This document shows positions 24,306 to 36,000 of a stretch of 64,000 nt of DNA, in pieces (positions within the stretch are counted from its first letter, which is position 1; each line of letters opens with the position of its first letter). The notes under the pieces are model-generated. The model was not told the origin of the DNA and ran no database searches. It saw only the letters and a program-made list of their open reading frames with translations. Both the position numbers and the translations under genes were made by a program. Source of the stretch: Branchiostoma floridae (Eukaryota > Chordata > Leptocardii > Amphioxiformes > Branchiostomatidae); contig NC_049982.1 of the NCBI RefSeq assembly GCF_000003815.2, forward strand, positions 8,011,825-8,075,824. The letters are read 5' to 3'.

Positions 24306-27300
24306 TTACTGCCCCAAGACCTCCACCCGCATGCTGATGTGTCCAGTCCATGTCTGCGGCCAGAACCGGACGTAACGTGCAGTTACCAGCGGGTCCAACA
24401 GGTGACGCACTTCGGTGTCCTGATCAGTGTTGCCAGAGAAGACCTGGGGTGGTATTGTGAAAAATACAATGCGGAAAAGTGCAGAAAAATAGGTGTGTTG
24501 CACATTGTTGATGTCGGCCGAGGTACATAACCCAACATCTTGTTGGAGATATCCAAATTACCGAATGTCCAAGACTTGCCGAACGCCAAAACAACCGGGG
24601 ACCTGTTCCCCAATACCATGAAACTAGGGTAACTCCTGAAAAATCACATTAGTTACACAAACAGCTATGGTGTGATATGTGCATCATCTCGCGCAAACGG
24701 GTAGGCGACGCGCTAAAGTACATCCGAATGCAGCAAATGGATCGTGAGATACAGCTACGAATAGCATAGCAACCCCAACTACAATACTCCGTCAAGAGGT
24801 GATCCTCCTTCACAGAGTAAAAACATTCTTGGAAATATCAAACTTGTGCAGAAGACAATGATTACCAACCTTCTCACGCCCCAGTTTGTCCAGGTATGTA
24901 GACCACGTGCTTCCGTCTCTGCTGAAGCGTAGTTTGTAGGAGGTTACCCTTTGTAGATAAGTGTCGCTGGACCTACCCTGGGTGATAACTCCAGCTACAG
25001 TAGTCTCTGCTCCCACGTCAACCTGGACAGGAGGAAAACGGCATCCTGGTACGTTATTCAGGGTACCTATTCTACTTTTGTATCTGTACATATTCTACAT
25101 TTGCGTCAAGTTTTTCACCCAATATATTAACAACGTAAGTTACGTAACCAGGTCTCACGTACATTCACGGTGTCTTGTTAGATTCTCCGGGATATGGTGT
25201 TAGTCGTTGTCTTCTAATAAATATTTATTGTATCTTATAAAAACTATATCAAACTGTTGTTCAAACATAAACAGAAAATGCGACAGTACATAGCCACTAC
25301 AACCAATGGCAGCAAAAATGAAAGAAACTGGTCAGAAGATGTTAGCCGGGGGAAGAAGAATAATTTGACGAAAGGAACCAAAGAATATAACGACAGTCAA
25401 ACATATGAATCAAGGGCACAATTACAAAGCAAGTTGCACCGTGCGGTGGTCCTCTCACCTGTAGCCACTGGTTGGTGTTCAGCGGGTGTGCGGCACACCA
25501 GGCTCCGGCCCATCCTCCCTGGCTTGTGAGACTCTCCTCCAGGGAATGAGGACGAGCTTTGCTGGTGGCACAATCCGGGTGTGTAGTGGATGCAGTGATG
25601 TGGCCATCAGGAATAGCGCCGCTCTCCATACCTAGTGGTACTGCAGTGCACGATTGCTACATACAGGATGTGACATTGGTGGTAGAGGTCATGTCATTCA
25701 ATATCCATTGATCCACATACGGTGCAACATCCATTTCGCATTGCCCAAGACCCCGATACAACAGCTACACATGTCTCTGTTATGGCAAACTGTTTAACAA
25801 AGGTTACTAGCGAACACTATGTCTAAAGCTTGTCTATGTCTAAGTTCCACGTAGGTTGATGTAACTTAAGTTTACTGATTATATCGATTCCAAATAAAAT
25901 GTTCGCCTCAAGCTGAAGCTCGTTAGCACAAGAACAGGTCACCTTGCTATATGACAATAACTACAGTACTGTACGCACCAGACAGGATTGTCCTCCACAC
26001 CCTCCACATCCACCAGCCGGACCGGGAGGACCCGGCGGACCGGGAGCACCATCACGGCCGTCCCGCCCGTCTCGTCCGGCCGGTCCTTCAGGGCCTAGGA
26101 AGGGACCTGGGCAGCAGTAAGGTTTACCATTACTTAACAAAAATACTTAACAAAAATACATGATCACAAAATGCACTATCATATACTAGTAGCGTTAAAT
26201 TTTTGATGGTATCAGACGAGATGGAATAACAATAAGGACAATCTCCACTCTGGCACTATCGTAGTCAACTTTCTCGCGAAAATGGAACAGACAGGTGACC
26301 ATTAACGGTTACCTGTGAAGTAACCACCGATCAACGTCTATGTATCCCTGGTGCATTAAAAAACCCATAGGAATTGAGTAATGTCTTCCCACCTAAGCCG
26401 TAGGGTGTTGTGACGGTGTTGGCCGCTCTCTTGGACCGCCGCATGGTGGCGCTGTGATCTCCGGCATGCTTGACATCATCACTGACTTGACTCGGTTTCA
26501 CATCGGTGTCAGTCTCCTGTTGTATTAAAAATGTTCAAAACTTTACTCCGCATCCGCACTTATAGGTTCCATAAAGCACACTGTGGTTATGTCCTTGAAA
26601 TTATCCTGCGAAGGACAGTTGTTTTAGTCCAGTCAGGTTTCATCCAATCAGAGATCCGTGTGCATGCATCATGTGTACCGTTTGGTACCGGCCGGTTACG
26701 TTGTCATGATTACACATTGCGATAAAACAAGGAAAGGGTTTAGGGCATACTTCAACTACAAATGAAGTGTTTCCAAGTTGATTTATAGCTTGTCTTCTGA
26801 GCAGTCTGGTAGTAGAAAGTAGCCATTTTACTTTCTGCATGTTGTTCCCAACTTCCAGTCACGCGTTATTTTGTCAAGTCTCTGGAATCAAGCCTTAACT
26901 GACTTAACTCGACAAGTCTAAGTCGGCCTTACCACTCATGCTTATGATTGTAACATTGTGCAAACGTACCACACATTATCATGATGCTACTTTCAGACAG
27001 TTTATGTAAACCATCTCCCCTATTATTCCACATCATCACCGCACACATCGACACAGTTCACTGCGTACAGCTATCTAAAGTAGAAAAAACAGACATGTCG
27101 AGTTTTTGCCCGAGGCAGGTTACCTGTCATGAGGTGTGGGTGACCCAACCTGCCCAATTATCCGTGGTGTTCATGTGTATGATATATATAGTCAGAACGT
27201 ATTTTTGTTTTTGAGAAAATATGAGACAATTGTAGTTCTGAACGCTATCATATTGCTTCCCTGGCGATGGTGAAATTTAGCGTAAAGTGAGGGAGAGGTT

Positions 27301-28002
27301 AATGTAAGCTTTACAAGTTGATTGGATGCTGACACAGACATATCCAAAACCTGAGATTATACCGTTGTAGCTTAAATCTGGTATATTTGACAACATAACC
27401 GAACCTGAATATAAAAAGACTGAAGAACTTTCAATTATAGCTCACTATGATGTGATGTTGTCAACAGGGAGGCCGCTAATGTTATGGAAGCACTGAGAAG
27501 AATTTGTGCCCCCCCTTACCTCATGAGATGTTTCGTACGTTGGTTCTTGTTCGTTTTCGACACCGAGTTGGAACTTGGTTTCCAGCACAGCCAGTCTCTC
27601 CCTCAAAGACGCCCCGTCAGTTTTCTCCTTCTGTAACTCAGCCTTGAGAGACGACATCTCCGCACGTTCGCTGTCTAGTTGAGTCCTCAGAGACGACAGT
27701 TGGATTTTCAGGGCCGTCACTTCCTCCTTGTCTCCAGTAGCGACGTTTTGCTTGATCTCCATGGCCAATGTACGATCCTTCAGCGCCAGGATCTGGTCAT
27801 TTGCCTTCGCTAGTTGATCTTGCAGTTGACTTGCGTTCTTTCGCACATGCTTGACCTCGTGAGCGAGGAAGACGAGGGCCGCCACTACCAGCACCCCCGC
27901 CCCGGTCGCCACGGCCACCGTCACCGGTCGGGCCGCGCCGGGTCGGTCTCGGCGGGCCCGGCCGGTAACTTCGCTTACGTTAAGCAGCTTCTCCGAGCTC
28001 AT
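24306..28002 (-). CDS. Type 1 receptor: membrane anchor, coiled coil, furin site, collagen, F5/8C domain
   Basis: Exons: 27520-28002, 26393-26516, 25979-26106, 25459-25656, 24870-25022, 24306-24443, giving 407 residues with all phases matching. Residues 1-26 form a basic cytoplasmic tail (RARRDR), 27-47 the transmembrane helix and about 50-150 a heptad-rich coiled coil. The linker exon carries MRRSKRAAN, a furin consensus (RSKR, about 188-191). The collagen exon has [20 protein letters not shown] followed by Cys-Gly motifs. The remainder is a discoidin domain with an extra Cys pair (HPDC...GAWC) and the end MRVEVLGQ. The basic tail before the helix predicts type II orientation. Compared with other exon 1 copies the stalk carries a distinct LQDQLAKAN segment. 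The product is expected to trimerise at the cell surface and may be shed. Ligand is unknown. Confidence 0.88.
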
Positions 28003-29267
28003 TGCGAGAATGTAACTTGGCGTGATCAAAAATTTCTTACTGTAGACAATTTTCCACCCGACCGAGGACAATGTTGCAGTGTCAGATACCGAAATGCGCA
28101 GCTGATATGAAGAATACCAGTGGTCGAGGTCATTGATTAGAACCCCTGTGGCATTCAAGTATATTCATGCATGAAACCTTTACTAAACGCTTTAAAGTAC
28201 TAGTACTTAGCACGCCCGCCTCCTGGCGGCTTTACAGCAAACCGCACGCTATTTCTCTTTACACATCTTATGATTTAACATGTCATTCAACTGTCATTAT
28301 TCGTGAAAGGTTTCGTTATTATCCGTTCATCATTAGGAGGTGCTTTGGAGGTCCTAACCATAAATTTTCTCCTGAGAAAATTGCATGCAACACCACATCA
28401 CTACACTAATCCTGTCCAAGTAAGAACTCGCATGCATGTATACGTGACCTTTTCCTACTTGAATAAACACATAATGACTAAATGTTTTGAGGCCTAGTCA
28501 CAACACATAGGGCAGATTGGTCCGAGAGTTCACTGAATGCTTGCTCCATTCAAATAAACCTGACCCTGAAGAAAAAGGCAGAAGAGAAAAGCACATTAAC
28601 TTATTAGCTTCCATCAAAACCACGATGAAAGGAAAGAAAATCAGGCAAGTCAGAAAACGCTAATCTCCAAGCAGATCCTACAATGGCATAAGATAGTACC
28701 AAACTGGCCAAGGAGTGTAGTCAGTCAAGAGGTGTCCATTTTCCATGTAGCGAAACTCACTCCTAAGCCGGCTTCACTCCTCTGCCAGCTTTTGATACTA
28801 TCTTATGCTACCGTAGGATCTGCTTGGAGATTAGGAAAACACTTAGCCTGGGCTAGCTATAGATCGAGACGTGTCGGAAAGGCGAGAAGATATTCCTTTC
28901 GAAGATCAACTGTCAGGAAAAAATAGGCGATCACACAATCTAAAGCAGAGACAGACCAAGATTCCTAACTTTTGCTCACTTTGAAATACATGAGTTGAAT
29001 TCTGTTGCAATATCTAGCTAGATTATGTGATCTATAATACATTCGAACAATAACGTTAAGTTTACATGATATGGCAGAGACAAACCAAGAATTCTAACTT
29101 TCGCTCACTAGAAATTACAGTGAATCAATTTCTGTTGCAATGGCTAGATTATCTGAGAACATGTATGTTATGTGTTTATATATTTTTATCAAGTACAAGT
29201 ATCGTTATGACTTTATCGGGAGAAAGTCATAACATTAAGATGCACTGAGATATTAGTGTTTAGATTG
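28003..29267. other. Shared 5' flank of the type 1 gene and 3' side of the type 2 gene
   Basis: The first 150 bases are conserved upstream of the genes starting at 28002, 50241 and 60767 and probably hold the 5'UTR and promoter. The rest matches 50400-51200. No coding exon was supported. Confidence 0.5.
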
Positions 29268-29344
29268 TTTATTGAGCAGCACACCGAATTTGCACAAACA
29301 TCACAGAGACAATATGGACATACAGAAATTCTCTATTGTTTATT
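29268..29344 (-). terminator. Candidate polyadenylation signals for the type 2 gene
   Basis: Two AATAAA hexamers on the complement (29268-29273 and 29339-29344) lie about 285-360 bases past the stop codon. The equivalent pair occurs at 51285-51290 and 51356-51361 for the other type 2 gene. Confidence 0.45.
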
Positions 29345-29628
29345 GTACAGCATGTCGAACAGACAAAGTCACGTAGAAGCAAATACAAAATACTAGTAAC
29401 TTGAGAAATACATAGAAAGATTCTTCCCGGCTCAAGTGATAAATTGTTAATTGATGGATATTATAATACAGCAAAGGAAACATGTCTGAAAGTGCCTTGT
29501 ATTATTTTCGGAAACAAAAGAACATAACCTAAGAATTTAATAGATCTGGATTTGAATCGGATATTGGTTAGACGTGCTGTTTGATATATATTCACTTGAC
29601 AATCTCTAATCTTGGTAAGATGCTAGAG

Positions 29629-29988
29629 CTAGCGAACGCGACAGCAACAGTAGTTTGGTCCGCAGCTGGGATGGGCACAGCCACCATGATAGCGATATGC
29701 GGCAGGGCCAACTTTTCCAGCGTCAGTGTTGTGGTCGGATGAAAGGACAGGCCGACCTCCGTACACATGTATGGCATCAAAGCACTCTGAGGTGCTGTGG
29801 AAAAGAAATCATCATCAACAAATCATGATACTAACGTTATATATCATATAGTGGCTAAATGATCACACATACGCGCGCGCGCACACACACACATGCGCAT
29901 ACACACACACACACATATATGCACATACACACACACACACATGTACACACATAAATATTGCATATATAGACATATGTCTATATATATT

Positions 29989-30051
<63 letters not shown>

Positions 30052-33000
30052 GCAGTGCCGTGTCGTACAGATAGATACAGTGACAGTATTTGTCAAAAAC
30101 TAGAATTTGCGCACAGAGCCACACCGACTTATCTTGATAATTCTGGTGACAGAGAACCACGACTTTATAACACAAAAAATACTGTGCCATTCAACAAAGA
30201 CGTTTGATAGCAAACTCATTTCGTGAACAAAAGGACTGGTGCATTCAAATATTCAAAGAGGAAAGAATCACTGTCTGCTGAACTGGTAGTTTTGTAATTG
30301 AAAAAATAAACATTTCGACATTCAATTACAACATTGTAGCACAAACCTTCCCTGCTTGAAGACATCTTCCTGGGAGGTGCATATGTCGTTGCACGTCTGA
30401 CCGTCCCCGTTACGACTACAATCCCGACGGATGGCGAAGATGTATGCTCCTCGGTCGGTGACCGCTGTACAGATGCTCTGTGCCAGTACATCACGGTAGT
30501 TGACGTAGTCTGTGCCTGATTGAGGAAACGTAGAGAAAATGTAGAAGGTACAATAATAGACAGTAAATCATTCAATATTCATTTAAAGTGTGGAATATCC
30601 CTTAGCATGCCAACTAAAGTCTTTAGACGGATACAACACATGTGCTGTACATGATTTTGACTACTAAGAGGATCTAGGACTACCTACTCCAAGTCTGTTT
30701 GCCACATGTGTACACCTATACCTGAGGTATTAACAAAGCAGCACAAATGTTGAAGTGTATAGAGACCATGATGATGTGAACGAGAGCAGGACTTGTGGTC
30801 ACAAACGTGGAACTTACATGATCCATTTACTCCAGGTGGTCCAGGCGGGCCCTCTTGTCCAGGAGGACCCTGAAAACATTTGTGATTTAGCTGTAATCTT
30901 TCTCTCTTCAACAAACTCTACGTTTACAAATATATGTCAGAGAGCACTGGTTGATTACGGCAGATGATGATGGCGATGCATGTGCTGTTCAAAACGTGAC
31001 GCCAAAACAAAGAATTTTAGTCCCTTTAAGAGTTTTTTTTTTATTTTTTGCATTATTTATTCAATTTGGCTTCTTGGATTTGGAAACGTGTCACAATGAT
31101 CATAAAACGACTCCGCCCAATGTTCAATAATACGCAAGCTTATAAGGCTATATATGCCATACCTGTTTGCAAGACGGCTCCCCACACCCGCACGGAGGCC
31201 CGGGCGGCCCGGGAACACCATCACGGCCGTCCCGCCCGTCTCGTCCGGCCGGTCCTTCAGCACCTCGGAAGGGACCTGTAACAGTTGCAGTGATCGAGGT
31301 TTACACCGTGTAAGTTGATATCATTACCAGCTCGGATATCGTGAAGTTTTCGTCCGTTTCATCAAAAACTACGTAGAAATAGCGAAAAAATAACACTTTT
31401 TTTCCATTTATCCAATATAAAACGTAACAAAACACATAAGACGCGCCAAACGAAAATCGGTTTGGCTGGGGAAGCCATCTATACCTCGCTAAAGCTAGGT
31501 GCACAACCCGCCGTACGTGCAATTTGTCCGTACGTTTGTTTGGGAGGCCACGTCCGCCACGTATTTCTGAAAACGTGGGGAACGACTGGCAAGAGCAGGT
31601 AGGGAGTACGTCAACGCACGTCACTTGCACGGTTGCGCAAGGTGTAAGTACGTTGTCTGCACGCCACGACTGGCTGCGAGCGGTTGTGTTCATCGTACGT
31701 TGCGCAAGTGGTAGGTGAGTTGCACGTGGTTACAACGTCCGGTCTCTGTGCGGTTGCCACGTTTGCATTGCGTCGGCATTCACAGGTGAACAAGTGAAGC
31801 GCGGAGTAAGCACGAAACACGCAATCACCACGTGCGCAGCACGCACGTGCTACGTGCGCCGTCCGTACAACAATTGACAAGTGAGAAAACTCAAGGAGCC
31901 AGTGCGTTGTGCGCTCATTGGCTGTACAGGGGCGAATCCGCAGCCCGATCGCAGAGAAAGTGCTGCATGCACTTAAAATTCTACGGCGTGTCTGCGTGCT
32001 CCCAAATCCGTCGAATTTCCTACGAGTTCGTACAGAGACGGTACTTACCACTTACGGATACCAAAAGATTGCCCACGTTTTGGCATGTAGACAGCACGTA
32101 TTTGTACGTACGGCGGGTTGTGTCCCTAGCTTAACGGAGTTGGACGATCACTGATCTATTGCGTGGGGGGCTATTGTAAAATTTCCCCGCGGCATATCGG
32201 ACAACAGCGCCAACTTTAGAATTTAACGACGTGTAAACTGTTTATACTAAAAGGGAAATGATCACAATATGACAAAATTGCATCAACAAGCACAATTCTC
32301 TCTCAAAACTCAGCTAACATACATACCGTAAGGTGTGACAGAGTTGGGGGATCGCCTGTACCTCCGCAAGGTGGCGTTGTGTTCAGGGACATCGTCAGCT
32401 TGGTTCGGCTTCCCGCCCTTCAGACATAAAGAAAGTTAAGTCGATGGAGGTTAGACATGCAGCTAATAAGATACGTTAGATAACAGTTCATTCAAGAACT
32501 GGATAAAAAGGAGTGAAAATTCTATTCCCTCCCGAGGGCAAAGCCATTATTGTTATAGGGTTGAATTAAAAACAAGAACGTATTCACGCTTCATTGAACT
32601 TAGAGCCATGCACGGAAAGAATTTACTTCCGTGTTGTAGCAACATCACCCCCGTTAAACTCCAGCTCCGGCCCGCACGGTCCAGCTCTTGCCCGCACGGT
32701 CCAGCTCCGGCCCGCACTGATTCCAGCTCCGGCCCGCACGTTCCAGCTCCGGCCCGCACGTCCCAGCTCCGGCCCGCACGGTCCAGCTCCGACCCGCACG
32801 GTCCCTTTTTCACTAAAACATTAGCCAAAAAAGTTTAAAAGTTGCTCGTTTTAAGAAAATGTCGAAACGACATGCAAAACGTTTTAGTGCATTCGTTGGT
32901 TAACATGTTTACCCATCCTCTGACCAAATATGACGGCCCAAGACCCGCTGGTTTTTGAGATTACCCCATACCTCCGGTCGCGATACCATAAGTCAGGCGC

Positions 33001-36000
33001 GCCTAGGCATAGAACACCATGGCCAATGAAAGTTTTCGCTTTACGCACAGAAGGAACGCACGATCTTTAATAAATACAGATAACATGGATAACATGACTG
33101 TCCATTTTCACAACGTTAATTTAATAAACGGTGGTCTGACCATGACGGGGTTCCTCTTGCGACACTCATCATGCCCCTGAATGACTTCTATGTGGCTAAC
33201 AAAAATGCCTATGATAGAGACTACTTACTTGTCTGTGGATAACAAAATGCCCATGGTAGAGACTATTTACTTGTATGTGGATAACCAAATGCCCATGCTA
33301 ACAATACATAACTATCAGGATGATGCATATCACCTCATATCTATAGATGCTTACAAATTAACATGTCTGATACACATGTATACCATGCATATGGAAACAG
33401 TTGTTGACTTGTTGTACTTTTAATTCTTATGGTGAGCACATGAGCAACAAATGAGATGTATTGGTCATGCCCAAAAGTTTGTGTATCCTGAAGAAAGTTG
33501 TGTAACAGAAGGTTTTACGTTTTGGTTATGCCAATTGCTGTTTAACAGTTGTTAAACATATTGAATAGGAACTAGATAAATGCTTGTCATGTATATACAA
33601 CTTAACCTGAACATAACAGAAAATGAATGAAAGTGTTAGCAGGAACAAATCATGTATTTTCCATGCACGTTGCTACTGCAGTTGTAAACAACATCATTAT
33701 GTGTTGCAATGGTCTGAAAGAGTAGAAAAAATACTGAAAACAGCATGTAAGTTTACAGAATAAAGAGGGTGACTAATCTTACTTAGAATGCATTGAAAAT
33801 GAAGTCGAGTGATCAATGTTTTGTTTTCAAATGTCTTTTGTACTGGTGCTGGCCTTTGTATTTCCCCCCACACATTCCACATGACACAGTCGTATGTGTG
33901 GACATGTGTCTGACCATGCTGTCCTTCCTCTTAAAGGTAGTTTGGCAAGTTTCACATGTGAATGGCCTGAGGTTATCATGAGTAATCACATGCCTCTCTA
34001 ACTTGCTATTAGAAGAGAATGTCTTGGAGCAAGAGCCACACTCAAAGAAATTGCTGGTGTCCTTTCTATGATATTTTTCCCTATGGTAATAGAGAGGAGC
34101 AGCCGCTGTAAACTCTCTGTCACATTTGTCAACAGTACACTTCTGGGTCTTGGGAGAATGCAGCTGTTGATGTTTCCTCAGTCCACCTGCTGACTTGAAT
34201 TTTTTGTCGCACTGGGCACATTCAAGTAGCTTACCATAATGGATAAAAGTGATGTGTGACTTTAAGCTGGAATTGTCATGAAAATTCGCATCACAGCGTG
34301 TACACTTGTACTCTCCATCATGCCATCTCTTGTGCCTGGCCAGATATTTATTCGATTGGAATGTTTTACCACATAACTCACACATCAAGTAGTGTGGCAG
34401 TGGAGCAGGGTCATCCATGTGTCCTGACACTGGAGCAGAGTCATCCAGGTGTTCTGGCAGTGGATCAGGGTCATCCAGGTGTTCTGACAGTGATTCAGGG
34501 TCATGCAGGTGTTCTGACACTGAAGCAGGGTCATCCAGGTGTTCTGACAGTGAATTAGGGCCATGCAGGTGTTCTGACCCTGGAGCAGGGTCATCCAGGT
34601 GTTCTGACAGTGGAGTAGGGTCATCCAGGTGTTCCGACAATGAATCAGGGTCATCCATGTGTTCTGACTGTAAATTAGGGCCATCCAGGTGTTCTGACAC
34701 TGGAGCAGGGCCATCCAGGTGTTCTGACACTGGAGCAGGGTCATCCAGGTGTTCTGACAGTGGAGCAGGGCCATGCAGGTGTTCTGACACTGGAGTAGGG
34801 TCATCCAGGTGTTGTGGCAGTGGAGCAGGGCCATGCAGGTGTTCTGACACTGGAGCAGGGTCATCCAGGTGTTCTGACACTGGAGCAGGGTCATCCAGGT
34901 GTTCTGACAGTGGAGTAGCGTCATCCAGGTGTTGTGGCAGTGGAGCAGGGCCATGCAGGTGTTCTGACACTGGAGCAGGGCTATGCGGGTGTTGTGGCAG
35001 TGAATCAGGGCCATGCAGGTGTTCTGGTAGTGAATAAGGACCATGCAGGTGTTCTGGCAGTGGAGCAGAGCCATGCAGGTGTTGTGGCAGTGAATCAGGG
35101 CCATGCAGGTGTTCTGGCAGTGGAGCAGGGCCATGCAGGTGTTGTGACAGTGAATCAGGGCCATGCAGGTGTTCTGGTAGTGAATCAGGGCCATGCAGGT
35201 GTTCTGGTAGTGAATAAGGACCATGCAGGTGTTCTGGCAGTGGAGCAGAGCCATGCAGGTGTTGTGGCAGTGAATCAGGGCCATGCAGGTGTTCTGGCAG
35301 TGGAGCAGGGCCATGCAGGTGTTGTGACAGTGAATTAGGGCCATGCAGGTGTTCTGGTAGTGAATAAGGACCATGCAGGTGTTCTGGCAGTGAATCAGGG
35401 CCATCCAGGTGTTGTGACAGTGAATCAGGGCCATGCAGGTGTTCTGGTAGTGAATCAGGGCCATGCAGGTGTTCTGGCAGTGGACTGTACTCCAAGAGGT
35501 GGAGCAGCGATTGATGTACTATTGCTGTGGGTAAACAAATAAGGCACTTCTAAAGGTTGGAAACAAGTTTAACTCTATGTTGGCTAAGAATTATCCAAGG
35601 TAGGTGACAAAGTTAACTGATGTGTGAGAAATTATAGCTTAGAGGCTTTAATACTGATAAATATCTTGGAAAGAACACTCCATTGAGCACGTATGGGTGG
35701 ACAATGTCTGAAATCCGGCGTCCAGAGAGAAGTAACAATCTACTTTTAATTCAGAACATGAGTGATATTAAATAATAAATGATGAAAAAATATCGACAGG
35801 TGTATAAATGCAATTTGGGGGCACGTATAGTGTAGCACTTTGTCAAGCAGTTATGTTACTTTGCACAGGCTATTATGATCGAAATAAAGATTACCTGAGA
35901 TGTCCATATTTTGTACGGTCCTGCTTAGTTAGATTTTCCCGCGCTGTTGGTGATGCGTTATCCACTTCCGGGGCAGTCAGGGGCATGATGGGTGTCGCAA

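Noticed and set aside
29592-29780. Minus frame beginning MMPYMCTEVG (also at 51635-51865)
   Set aside because: Out of frame with the upstream exon. The correct frame gives ECFDAIHVYG...CGPNYCCCRVR and a stop.
34417-35464. Long open frames over the 30-bp repeats in other frames (Cys/Ser-rich on plus, TCMALIHCQN-like on minus)
   Set aside because: The repeat unit is a multiple of three, so several frames stay open automatically. Only the frame continuing into seven zinc fingers has supporting structure.
34385-35492. Regular 30-bp repeats resembling a CRISPR array
   Set aside because: Repeats are contiguous with no unique spacers, encode protein, and lie in eukaryotic DNA.
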